This document shows, piece by piece, positions 1-6,398 of a stretch of DNA of 8,294 bases (position 1 is its first letter; every line of letters begins with the position of its first letter). The notes beneath the pieces were generated by a model, which did not search any database, had not been told where the DNA came from, and saw nothing but the letters and a program-made list of their open reading frames with translations. This stretch comes from Muribaculaceae bacterium (GTDB lineage: Bacteria; Bacteroidota; Bacteroidia; Bacteroidales; Muribaculaceae): contig JAEEVB010000104.1 in the NCBI GenBank assembly GCA_016287065.1, positions 1 to 8,294 on the forward strand. Reading direction: 5' to 3'. The position numbers and the translations under genes are program-made.

Positions 1-909
1 GGTTTTGCCGACCTTGCCGGTAACTTGCGCGAACCCAAAACCTTCAAGTTCCTCTCCGAGTACCGTACTGAGAAGTCGAATGTACAAATGATTGGTGAAT
101 ATGTGGCTTCCGACTGGTTCGCCACCATCGTAGGTTCGGGCTCTTCGAAAGGCTTTACTGATCCCGAAAATCAGTTCTACGCCAAGTCTTCGCTCACCTA
201 CAGCAGTGATGTGCCTTCATCCATGCAGATTCATTATCAGTATGACGCTGAAACTAGTGATGCTTACTGGGGTGGCCGTGCCTACAACCGTGCGACCGAT
301 GGTGGCAGCTACTATTCTAATTCTCAAGGTAAGAATGCTATCATTCAAGCCATGGTATATGGAGATGGCTCAGAGCAGTATGTGGGACATGGCATTCGTT
401 GGATGACTGATGCCGGATCGGTAAAACGCCACACCACCCAGCCCATGGTGCGTGGTTGGAATATGGTGGCATGGGATATCAATAACGAGGAGTGCTCTAT
501 CGTTTCAGGCTCCCAGACTATGGTGACAGATGGCATGTGGAAGTACGACGCATTCTGGATCTGGAAAGGCTATGTTGATGAGCTCACAGCTGAAAATGAG
601 GATTTGCTCGACTATCCTGCCGAGTATTGGGAAGGTGACGTCTTCCTCGGTCCGGTTCACAAAGTCATCTATAACAATGAAGAGCAGACTGCAAGTCTTG
701 ATGACATTCCTGATGATGCAACTGAGATGCGTGGCGATGCCAACGAAGATGGCAAGGTGGATGTGAACGATGTCACAACAGTGATCAACTACATTTTGAA
801 CAAGAATCCCAATCCGTTCAACTACAACAACGCCAATGTGAACGGCGATGATGCTGTAAACGTGCTCGACGTGACCCTCATCATCAACATAATTCTTGGT
901 ATCAACTAA
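1..909 (+). CDS. 3' part of a dockerin-domain protein, probably secreted (5' end outside window)
   Basis: The reading frame is open from base 1 and ends at TAA 907-909, so 302 C-terminal residues are visible; the TTG at 25 is not a credible start because the frame continues upstream. Visible residues about 10-225 are rich in Tyr, Trp, Ser, Gly and Asn, with alternating short hydrophobic stretches (for example GWNMVAWDI and FWIWKGYVDEL), which suggests a beta-sandwich, carbohydrate-binding-like or accessory domain; I do not recognise a specific family. Residues about 245-302 form a type I dockerin-like pair of calcium loops: the first is DANEDGKVDVND and the second NVNGDDAVNVLD, each followed by a hydrophobic helix. 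In Bacteroidales such C-terminal modules occur on exported glycan-active or surface proteins, usually without a known cohesin partner. The second loop has Asn in place of the first Asp ligand and lacks the usual Gly. The catalytic part, if any, lies upstream. The dockerin call is firm; the overall function is unknown. Confidence 0.85.
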   Translation, partial: GFADLAGNLREPKTFKFLSEYRTEKSNVQMIGEYVASDWFATIVGSGSSKGFTDPENQFYAKSSLTYSSDVPSSMQIHYQYDAETSDAYWGGRAYNRATDGGSYYSNSQGKNAIIQAMVYGDGSEQYVGHGIRWMTDAGSVKRHTTQPMVRGWNMVAWDINNEECSIVSGSQTMVTDGMWKYDAFWIWKGYVDELTAENEDLLDYPAEYWEGDVFLGPVHKVIYNNEEQTASLDDIPDDATEMRGDANEDGKVDVNDVTTVINYILNKNPNPFNYNNANVNGDDAVNVLDVTLIINIILGIN

Positions 910-940
910 TCATTTTGCACATAGTGCAGTGATGAAATAA

Positions 941-984
941 TGAAGGTGTGGCTCCTGAGTGGAACCACACCTTTAATTTATTTT
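941..984. terminator. Probable bidirectional intrinsic terminator between convergent genes
   Basis: Arms 943-955 and 961-973 are complementary over 13 positions with a single C/A mismatch and enclose a 5-base loop (TGAGT). A T-rich tail (TTTAATTTATTTT) follows on the plus strand. It lies 33 bases after the stop of the dockerin gene. Read on the minus strand, the same hairpin is followed by a weaker T-rich run and would stop transcription of the small gene ending at 1025. A smaller hairpin (TGCAC-ATA-GTGCA, 916-928) precedes it. Confidence 0.75.
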
Positions 985-1024
985 CATTCGGGATGAATGA
1001 CGTGAAATCTCAGAAAAGCGGTTT

Positions 1025-1186
1025 TTAATTTGGAATGATAGTTTCTAAACCCGTGGGCAAAATAGCAACACATGTATAGACTCTAGCAAATTGCTTCAGG
1101 AAGTCGATAGTGCTTTGTTTGGGCCCCTTTTCGGTCATTACGTTTTCTTTAATTTCACAATTTTCTTGAGTAGAGGTTTTTTGCAT
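1025..1186 (-). CDS. Small conserved-looking peptide gene (53 aa), function unknown
   Basis: Reading the minus strand from ATG at 1186 gives 53 codons to TAA at 1027-1025. The N-terminal third is polar (MQKTSTQENCEIKENV). An inner Met at codon 17 (base 1138) begins MTEKGPKQ, followed by the amphipathic core STIDFLKQFARVY (about residues 25-37), a short hydrophobic stretch and the end LPTGLETIIPN. From memory, short Bacteroidales peptides with a core like S-T-[IL]-x-F-[IL]-x-Q-F-A-R-x-Y recur as unnamed hypothetical proteins, usually 30-60 residues long; this is recollection, not a search. The inner Met has the more A-rich leader (ATTAAAGAAAACGTA), so a 37-residue product starting at 1138 is quite possible. 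The gene lies 152 bases beyond the glycosyltransferase on the same strand, in an AT-rich gap, and faces the two-way terminator at 941-984. No signal peptide or known domain is visible. Function is not inferred. Confidence 0.65.
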   Translation of the reverse strand: MQKTSTQENCEIKENVMTEKGPKQSTIDFLKQFARVYTCVAILPTGLETIIPN

Positions 1187-1338
1187 AGGCAGACTGGTTT
1201 TAAAATGTTTTCAATTAAATAACGCAGTCTTGTCCATTTTATTATATATTTTTCAAAAAAAAATTTTCAACATTTGTTTTTTTTGCTTGCACTTTATATA
1301 ATCGAGCTAAGCAACCACCTATTTATTTGATTTTCACA
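1187..1338. other. AT-rich intergenic stretch with homopolymer runs
   Basis: This gap lies between the glycosyltransferase stop and the small gene. It contains an A9 run (1255-1263), a T8 run (1277-1284), and an inverted TTGCTT/AAGCAA pair (1283-1288 and 1309-1314) with a 20-base loop. On the minus strand the A8 and T9 runs could pair weakly, but no convincing GC-rich terminator stem is present. I see no further coding frame. It most likely carries the leader and promoter of the small gene. Confidence 0.5.
1241..1270 (-). promoter_or_regulatory. Tentative promoter for the small peptide gene
   Basis: On the minus strand TTGAAA (1270-1265) and TATAAT (1246-1241) are separated by 18 bases, about 55 bases before the ATG at 1186. 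This matches the general sigma-70 consensus, not the Bacteroidota TTTG/TAnnTTTG form, and the surrounding sequence is so AT-rich that chance matches are likely. Offered only as a candidate. Confidence 0.25.
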
Positions 1339-2256
1339 TCATTTCCCAAAATCGCCTTTCAGCGTTCTTTTTAATCGTCTGAAAACTTTTGCCCAAAATC
1401 CATTGGTGCGATGATAGTAACGGGCAAATATTTTGCGTGCCTCTATATTTTCCTCAATGGGTTGAATCTTGACTACAGGTAATGGCTTGAGCCACATATT
1501 GGACTGGTAGAGGTCTCCCCCACCACAGTTTGTGCCGGTTCCGTCGAATCCATTGTTATTGACTAGTGAACGGCCCACGTTAAGTGAGAGAATGTCATTC
1601 AAGAACAAAGTGGCGTTCCATCTGATGGCCCATGAATTGTTTTGCCCGGCTATCTGGCGTCGGAGCATTCGCGTGAATGGATAGTTACCATTGAAATCGA
1701 AGGTGCGTGTAAGCCCTTTGTCCTCTAGTTGCTGGAGCAGATGTGCCCCATCGGGATTAAAAAGCTTCCATGCTCGCTGCCATGTGGCCCAGCCCCAACT
1801 CCCCGTCCACTTAATAAGAAATGTGGGCGGTAAAGAGGTATCTTGAGTGAAATCACATGCCTGAATGTGCCCCACACGGTGTTCGTCGGCATACAGATTA
1901 AGCGCCTCATTCATGAACTTCAGGAAGTATGGGGCCACCACCAAGTCGTCTTCAAGTACAATTACACGTCCATATCGGTTCACAACTTCTGTTACCCCTT
2001 TTATTACTGAATTAGCTAAACCCTGATTAATCTCGCTCTCAACAATCTCAACCTGAGCAAACCCATGAATACTATGCACATACTCTCGCACCGCTTGAAC
2101 GGTCGACACATCATTATCATCCTTGGGCCCATCACAAAAGATGTGAAGATGACTATTCGCCGCTTCCTGATTCTTAAGAAGCGATTCAATAAGATTGCGT
2201 GTGTGGGCTAACCTGTTATATGTAAAAAGTACAATTGGTGCCAAGTCCATAATCAT
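1339..2256 (-). CDS. Glycosyltransferase, GT-A fold, surface polysaccharide synthesis
   Basis: The 305-residue soluble protein opens with the nucleotide-sugar-binding strand and loop APIVLFTYNR (residues 6-15). A conserved-type INQGLANSV segment follows at 76-84, then the acidic metal-binding motif VLEDDLVV (100-107, DxD-like), and the aromatic acceptor-side motif GSWGWATWQRAW (152-163). The C-terminal end is strongly basic (KVFRRLKRTLKG), suitable for contact with the membrane surface. Length and motif order fit bacterial family-2-like (GNT-I-like) sugar transferases found in capsule, O-antigen and exopolysaccharide loci. It should transfer a sugar from a nucleotide donor to a lipid-linked glycan on the cytoplasmic face; donor and acceptor cannot be read from the sequence. 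Its ATG overlaps the flippase stop as ATGA, indicating translational coupling, and this favours the first Met over the second one two codons later. It is the last large gene of the polysaccharide run. Confidence 0.88.
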   Translation of the reverse strand: MIMDLAPIVLFTYNRLAHTRNLIESLLKNQEAANSHLHIFCDGPKDDNDVSTVQAVREYVHSIHGFAQVEIVESEINQGLANSVIKGVTEVVNRYGRVIVLEDDLVVAPYFLKFMNEALNLYADEHRVGHIQACDFTQDTSLPPTFLIKWTGSWGWATWQRAWKLFNPDGAHLLQQLEDKGLTRTFDFNGNYPFTRMLRRQIAGQNNSWAIRWNATLFLNDILSLNVGRSLVNNNGFDGTGTNCGGGDLYQSNMWLKPLPVVKIQPIEENIEARKIFARYYHRTNGFWAKVFRRLKRTLKGDFGK

Positions 2257-3728
2257 GATGCATTATTGGGTTTCTTGCGTTTTTTGAACAGATAGTCGAT
2301 GGCCTCGTTGAGAATTTGAGCATTAAGCAGTTTCATGATGCACAGATAGATTAAGGCCGACAAAAGTAGGCGCACGACAAGCAGTACATAAATGTTGGAG
2401 ATAAACTGGGTGATGAAATGTGTCGCCACAACCGAGCCAAGGGCAACTAGAGCAAATGGAACTACATCGAGTAATGCCTGCCACAACGAGAGTCCAAGAT
2501 ATCGCTGCACAAAATATTGCCACACAAGCAACCATAGCACATTCACAATCACAAATGCAACAATCATGACAGTGATGCCATAACGAGCTGTTGCTATAAG
2601 TACTGCTAATTGAACCAAACCCAACAGTATGGTGCCATACATATACACTCCCGACTTGCCTTTACTGAGAATCATATTGGTATATAGGGTTCCTATTGGG
2701 AAGAATGCGCCCCAAATGCACAGGATCTGCATAATGAGGGCACTGGTAAGCCACTTATCGGTGATGGCAATAGTAATGAATTCTTTAGCGACCAAAGCCA
2801 ACGTAAGCATCGCTGGAAAGCTCACAAAGGCGGTGAAACGCAATATCTTGCGAAACACCCGGCGTTGACGTTCCTGGTCATCTTCCACTTCTTTCAGCAC
2901 TGGTTGCGCAACACCTTGAATCATGTTACCAATGAGTGAATATCCCATCTGGTTCCATTTGGCAGCCTGTGTGTAGTTTCCTACATCGCGAGAGGTATAA
3001 AGTCGCCCCAAAAGCACAGTGAAGATGTTATTGTTGACATGGATAAAGATGTTTGTGATCAGTACCTTGGAACTGAAACCAATCATCTTTTTCAGCGGTT
3101 TGAAATTGAAGTGGAACGAAGGCCGCCAGGGTGAGAAACACCACATGGAAATCGCATAGAACAGAACGTAAGAAACTGTTTGAGTGGCTATACCCCAATA
3201 GGCAAATCCATTAAACGCAAGTATCACGCCTATAGTCCCTGACACAATAAGGCCTATGACCTGTGAGAGTGTCTTCTGCTTCACCATGAGTTTTTTCATC
3301 ATAAAACCATTGTGAGCAGTCACTGTGCTCGAAATGACAAAACTCAAGAAAAGAAAGCGTGACAGTGGCACCAGTCGTGGCTCATGATAGAAATCGGCTA
3401 TAAGCGGTGCAGTAAAGAACAGGATAAGGTAACAAGAGATACCTAAGAAAATAGAGAACCAAAAAGCGGCATTGTAGTCGTCGTGACTGATGCTCTTCTG
3501 ATTGACAAGGGCATTGGTGAAACCACATTCCTGTATGGAGCTGCCCAAAACGCTGAAGATGGTGAGATATCCCACCATGCCATAATCGTGAGGAGTGAGC
3601 AAGCGAGCCAGGAATATGCCAAAAATGAGATTGAGCAACTGGATTAATCCGTTGCCCACTCCACCCCAAAGCAGCCCTTGGGTCGTTTTCGCTTTCAGGT
3701 TGGGCTCTATGTGCAAATCTTCAGCCAA
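2253..3728 (-). CDS. Wzx-type polysaccharide flippase (MOP superfamily)
   Basis: The 491-residue protein is almost entirely hydrophobic helices separated by short basic loops, as expected for the 12-14 helix lipid-linked oligosaccharide exporters of the WzxC/polysaccharide-synthesis family. Family signatures include an amphipathic N-terminus (LKAKTTQGLLWGG, 11-23), ARLLTPHDYGMVG (41-53), QECGFTNALVNQ (66-77) and the WRPSF loop (201-205). It would flip undecaprenyl-linked glycan units across the inner membrane. The start is TTG at 3728: an in-frame TGA lies two codons upstream, the ATG at 3735 is out of frame and stops after four residues, and the next in-frame Met is residue 51 inside the conserved core, so TTG is the only start that keeps a full-length N-terminus. 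The gene begins 17 bases after galE and its stop overlaps the glycosyltransferase start, so it belongs to the same operon. Confidence 0.9.
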   Translation of the reverse strand: MAEDLHIEPNLKAKTTQGLLWGGVGNGLIQLLNLIFGIFLARLLTPHDYGMVGYLTIFSVLGSSIQECGFTNALVNQKSISHDDYNAAFWFSIFLGISCYLILFFTAPLIADFYHEPRLVPLSRFLFLSFVISSTVTAHNGFMMKKLMVKQKTLSQVIGLIVSGTIGVILAFNGFAYWGIATQTVSYVLFYAISMWCFSPWRPSFHFNFKPLKKMIGFSSKVLITNIFIHVNNNIFTVLLGRLYTSRDVGNYTQAAKWNQMGYSLIGNMIQGVAQPVLKEVEDDQERQRRVFRKILRFTAFVSFPAMLTLALVAKEFITIAITDKWLTSALIMQILCIWGAFFPIGTLYTNMILSKGKSGVYMYGTILLGLVQLAVLIATARYGITVMIVAFVIVNVLWLLVWQYFVQRYLGLSLWQALLDVVPFALVALGSVVATHFITQFISNIYVLLVVRLLLSALIYLCIMKLLNAQILNEAIDYLFKKRKKPNNAS

Positions 3729-3745
3729 GAGTCATAAGTGAATAA

Positions 3746-4780
3746 TCACATAATGCCTTTTTCGCGCAAGCGTTGTTGCCACTTCCAAGCACTGAGCATG
3801 GTGTCTTCAATAGTTGCTTCGGCTTTCCATCCCAGAACTTCGTTGGCACGAGTCGGGTCAGCCCATATCTGTTCAATGTCACCTTCGCGTCTGCCCACAA
3901 CCTTGTGCGGTACAGGAACGCCTGTAGCACGCTCAAACGCATTAATAAGCTGCATCACCGACAGGCCGTTGCCAGTACCGATATTGAAGATTTCAAGTGA
4001 TTCGTCCGACTTGTCATCTAGCATGCGTTCCAGTGCCTTGACATGAGCTTTAGCAAGATCAACCACATTGATAAAGTCACGAATGCAATAGCCATCAGGG
4101 GTATTGTAGTCATTACCGAACACACTCAACACGGGACGCACACCTATGGCAGTTTGTGTCAGGTATGGTACGAGATTCTGAGGCACACCATTGGGCAACT
4201 CACCAATCTCGGCACTCGGGTGTGCTCCAATCGGGTTGAAGTATCGAAGCAGGATGGCCTTGATCGGTGCCCCCGACTTGATGAAGTCGGCAATAATGTC
4301 CTCGCAAATCTGTTTGGTTGCGCCATAAGGCGATGTGGCCTTCTTGGTGGGTGCTGCCTCAGTAATGGGATTCACATCAGGTTCACCATAGACGGTGCAT
4401 GACGACGAGAAAACAAATCCTTTCACGCCATAGACGGGCATTAACTCGAGCAAGTTGAGCAGAATGTTGAGGTTGTTGCGATAGTACATGATAGGTTTCT
4501 GCACCGACTCGTTCACAGCCTTGCTTGCTGCAAAGTTGATAATACCGTTAATGCCGGGATTGTCTTGAAATAGTTTATGCAACGTGTCGATATTGGTGCA
4601 ATCACCTTCAACAAACACGGGCCTGATACCGGTAATATTCTCGATACCATCCAGGACCTCAATGTTGCTATTCGATAAGTTGTCGATAATCACCACATCA
4701 AATCCTGCATTTTGCAATTCTACCGTGGTGTGTGAACCGATGAAGCCGGTTCCGCCTGTTACTAATATTTTCTTTTTCAT
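3746..4780 (-). CDS. galE: UDP-glucose 4-epimerase
   Basis: This is a 344-residue extended short-chain dehydrogenase/reductase of normal GalE length. The NAD-binding GGTGFIG is at residues 9-15, the catalytic Ser lies in SSSCTVYG (125-132, probably Ser127), and the Tyr-Lys pair is in PYGATK (Tyr152, Lys156). Further family features are RYFNPIGAHPSAEIGE (179-194), GYCIRDFINVVDLA (230-243) and the C-terminal RREGDIEQIWAD (297-308). It interconverts UDP-glucose and UDP-galactose in the cytosol. The residue aligned with E. coli Tyr299, which limits access of N-acetylated sugars, is Ile305 here, so UDP-GlcNAc/UDP-GalNAc activity is possible but unproven. The gene starts at ATG 4780, 15 bases after the wecB-type gene stops, and ends 17 bases before the flippase, which places it in the polysaccharide operon rather than a galactose catabolic one. 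Confidence 0.93.
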   Translation of the reverse strand: MKKKILVTGGTGFIGSHTTVELQNAGFDVVIIDNLSNSNIEVLDGIENITGIRPVFVEGDCTNIDTLHKLFQDNPGINGIINFAASKAVNESVQKPIMYYRNNLNILLNLLELMPVYGVKGFVFSSSCTVYGEPDVNPITEAAPTKKATSPYGATKQICEDIIADFIKSGAPIKAILLRYFNPIGAHPSAEIGELPNGVPQNLVPYLTQTAIGVRPVLSVFGNDYNTPDGYCIRDFINVVDLAKAHVKALERMLDDKSDESLEIFNIGTGNGLSVMQLINAFERATGVPVPHKVVGRREGDIEQIWADPTRANEVLGWKAEATIEDTMLSAWKWQQRLREKGIM

Positions 4781-4795
4781 AATTTCAGAATTAAT

Positions 4796-5953
4796 CTAGT
4801 TAATCAATTTATTGACAATGCGCCCACAAGCCAAGCCATCTCCATAGGGATTATTAGCCTTGCTCATGCGCTGGTAATCAGACTCATTGTCAAGCAAATT
4901 CGACACGTTGTCCACAATCTTATTGTAGTCGGTGCCTACAAGCAGCACAGTGCCAGCCTCAAGGGCTTCAGGTCGTTCGGTGGTATCGCGCATCACAAGC
5001 ACAGGCTTGCCAATGCCAGGGGCTTCTTCCTGAATACCACCGCTATCGGTAAGTACAATGTACGATTTCTCCATAAGATAAACAAAGCTCAAGTATTCGA
5101 GCGGTTCAATGAAGAACATATTGCCTAAATTGCTCAGATCAGCACCAAAAATCTGGTGAATGGGCCGACGCACGTTTGGATTGAGGTGCATAGGATAGAC
5201 AAAGTCCACATCGCTATACTTTTCTTTCAAGGTCTTGATGGCATTGCATATGTTCAGGAAGCCTTCGCCAAAGTTCTCACGCCTGTGTCCTGTGATTAAC
5301 ACAAGTCGACGGTCGCCATTGCTCAAGCGGTCTATATCATAGCCGTCATTTTTCAGTTTGTTGTGCAAAGTCGCGCCCAGTTCATCACTACTCTTTATCT
5401 TGTTAATCACCATGTGCAAAGCATCAATCACAGTGTTACCCGTCACAGTGATGTTAGCATCAGGTGTCCCCTCGTCGAGCAGGTTCTGACGGCTCAAAGG
5501 TGTGGGCGCAAAATGGAATGTAGCAATCCGTCCTGTAATCTGACGGTTCATTTCCTCGGGCCAGGGACTATAAATGTTATGCGTGCGCAAACCGGCCTCA
5601 ACATGTCCCACCGGAATCTGCTGATAGAAAGCAGCTAGAGCCGTAGCAGTGCTGGTTGTGGTATCGCCATGCACCAGCACCACATCAGGACTGACCTGTG
5701 TCAGGATATCACGCATGCCAACGAGCACTCGCGTGGTTACATCATACAGGTCTTGCCCAGCTTTCATGATGTTCAAGTCATAGTCAGGAGTGATGTCGAA
5801 TATATCGAGCACCTGGTCAAGCATTTCACGATGCTGACCGGTAACACACACAATAGTCTCTACTTCTGAAGGGTGTTTCTGAAACTCCTTGACCAGCGGA
5901 GCCATTTTGATGGCTTCTGGCCGGGTTCCGAACACTAACATTATCTTTTTCAT
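4796..5953 (-). CDS. wecB: Non-hydrolysing UDP-N-acetylglucosamine 2-epimerase
   Basis: This 385-residue protein has the usual length for the family and nearly all its signatures: the N-terminal FGTRPEAIKMAPL (8-20), HGDTTT with Asp97 (95-100), HVEAGLRT with Glu119, PEEMNR with Glu133 (132-137), TGHRREN with His223 (221-227) and the UDP-binding DSGGIQEE (303-310). These correspond to the catalytic and UDP-contact residues known from E. coli WecB. It converts UDP-GlcNAc to UDP-ManNAc in the cytosol, a precursor for ManNAc or ManNAcA residues in surface polymers. No UDP-ManNAc dehydrogenase (wecC) is seen next to it, so the sugar may be used as ManNAc or oxidised by an enzyme encoded elsewhere. 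It is the first gene of the four-gene polysaccharide run; a candidate -7 box lies 29 bases before its ATG. Confidence 0.93.
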   Translation of the reverse strand: MKKIMLVFGTRPEAIKMAPLVKEFQKHPSEVETIVCVTGQHREMLDQVLDIFDITPDYDLNIMKAGQDLYDVTTRVLVGMRDILTQVSPDVVLVHGDTTTSTATALAAFYQQIPVGHVEAGLRTHNIYSPWPEEMNRQITGRIATFHFAPTPLSRQNLLDEGTPDANITVTGNTVIDALHMVINKIKSSDELGATLHNKLKNDGYDIDRLSNGDRRLVLITGHRRENFGEGFLNICNAIKTLKEKYSDVDFVYPMHLNPNVRRPIHQIFGADLSNLGNMFFIEPLEYLSFVYLMEKSYIVLTDSGGIQEEAPGIGKPVLVMRDTTERPEALEAGTVLLVGTDYNKIVDNVSNLLDNESDYQRMSKANNPYGDGLACGRIVNKLIN

Positions 5954-5981
5954 GATGATTTATTATTATTGATGTTTTATG

Positions 5982-5989
5982 CAAAATTA
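5982..5989 (-). promoter_or_regulatory. Candidate -7 box for the polysaccharide operon
   Basis: TAATTTTG on the minus strand matches the Bacteroidota -7 consensus TAnnTTTG exactly, and transcription from it would start roughly 20 bases before the wecB ATG. No TTTG is found at the expected distance upstream, where the T7 run and hairpin of the preceding gene lie, so the promoter is either weak, factor-dependent or a chance match. Confidence 0.45.
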
Positions 5990-5991
5990 AT

Positions 5992-6013
5992 AAAAAAAGC
6001 TGAGTTTCGGCTT
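5992..6013 (-). terminator. Weak candidate terminator after the DUF486 gene
   Basis: On the minus strand AAGC (6013-6010) and GCTT (6000-5997) can pair around a 9-base loop, and a T7 run (5998-5992) follows at once. The hairpin overlaps the DUF486 stop codon. The stem is only four pairs, extendable by A/T pairs past one mismatch, so read-through into wecB is plausible. Confidence 0.35.
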
Positions 6014-6398
6014 ATTTTGAATTGAGAAAAGCGAAGAATACCGCAGCAATCAGTAACCCGAACGCCACAAAATGATTCCAATGCAAAGCCTCTCCTTTAA
6101 AGAACACGATTACAAAAATGGTAAACACCGAGAGCGAAATCACCTCTTGCACAACCTTGAGTTGAATGAGCGAGAACGTGCCTCCATTCTCGATGTAGCC
6201 AATGCGGTTAGCAGGAACCATAAATAGATATTCGAAAAAGGCTATACCCCACGAGAACAGAATCACCACAATCAGTGGCCAATGCGTGGAGATACCCATG
6301 TTTTGCAGTTTAAGATGACCATACCAAGCGAAGGTCATCAGCACATTTGAGACAATCAGCAACCCAATGGTTGCGACTCCCGACGAAAAAAGACTCAT
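6012..6398 (-). CDS. DMT-like four-helix membrane protein, DUF486 family
   Basis: The 128-residue protein has four predicted membrane helices (about 10-28, 41-59, 85-100 and 108-125). The strongly conserved pattern of the DUF486 family is visible: SNVLMTFAWYGHLK (17-30), SWGIAFFEY (49-57), VPANRIG (61-67) and FSLIQLKVVQEV (75-86). The family belongs to the drug/metabolite transporter superfamily by topology and resembles half-size, probably dimeric transporters, but I know of no established substrate. Its ATG follows the stop codon of the preceding hydrolase with no base between (TAAATG), so its translation very likely depends on ribosomes finishing that gene. It would sit in the inner membrane. 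The gap to wecB is 58 bases and holds a weak hairpin and a candidate promoter, so it probably belongs with the hydrolase and not the polysaccharide set. Confidence 0.88.
   Translation of the reverse strand: MSLFSSGVATIGLLIVSNVLMTFAWYGHLKLQNMGISTHWPLIVVILFSWGIAFFEYLFMVPANRIGYIENGGTFSLIQLKVVQEVISLSVFTIFVIVFFKGEALHWNHFVAFGLLIAAVFFAFLNSK

Noticed and set aside
1255..1284. Possible terminator from the A8/T9 runs after the glycosyltransferase
   Set aside because: The stem would consist only of A-U pairs with a 13-base loop; too weak to call, and slippage-prone homopolymers explain it.
1283..1314. TTGCTT/AAGCAA inverted repeat, possible tRNA-like or regulatory hairpin
   Set aside because: Six-base arms with a 20-base loop are expected by chance in AT-rich DNA; no cloverleaf arms or T-tract on the right side.
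3382..3669. 95-codon frame on the minus strand within the flippase gene
   Set aside because: It is the +1-type shadow of the flippase N-terminal region, rich in His, Trp and Ser, and without its own leader.
4043..4402. 119-codon open frame antisense to galE
   Set aside because: The opposite strand carries unmistakable GalE motifs across the same bases; no recognisable motif or leader on the plus strand.
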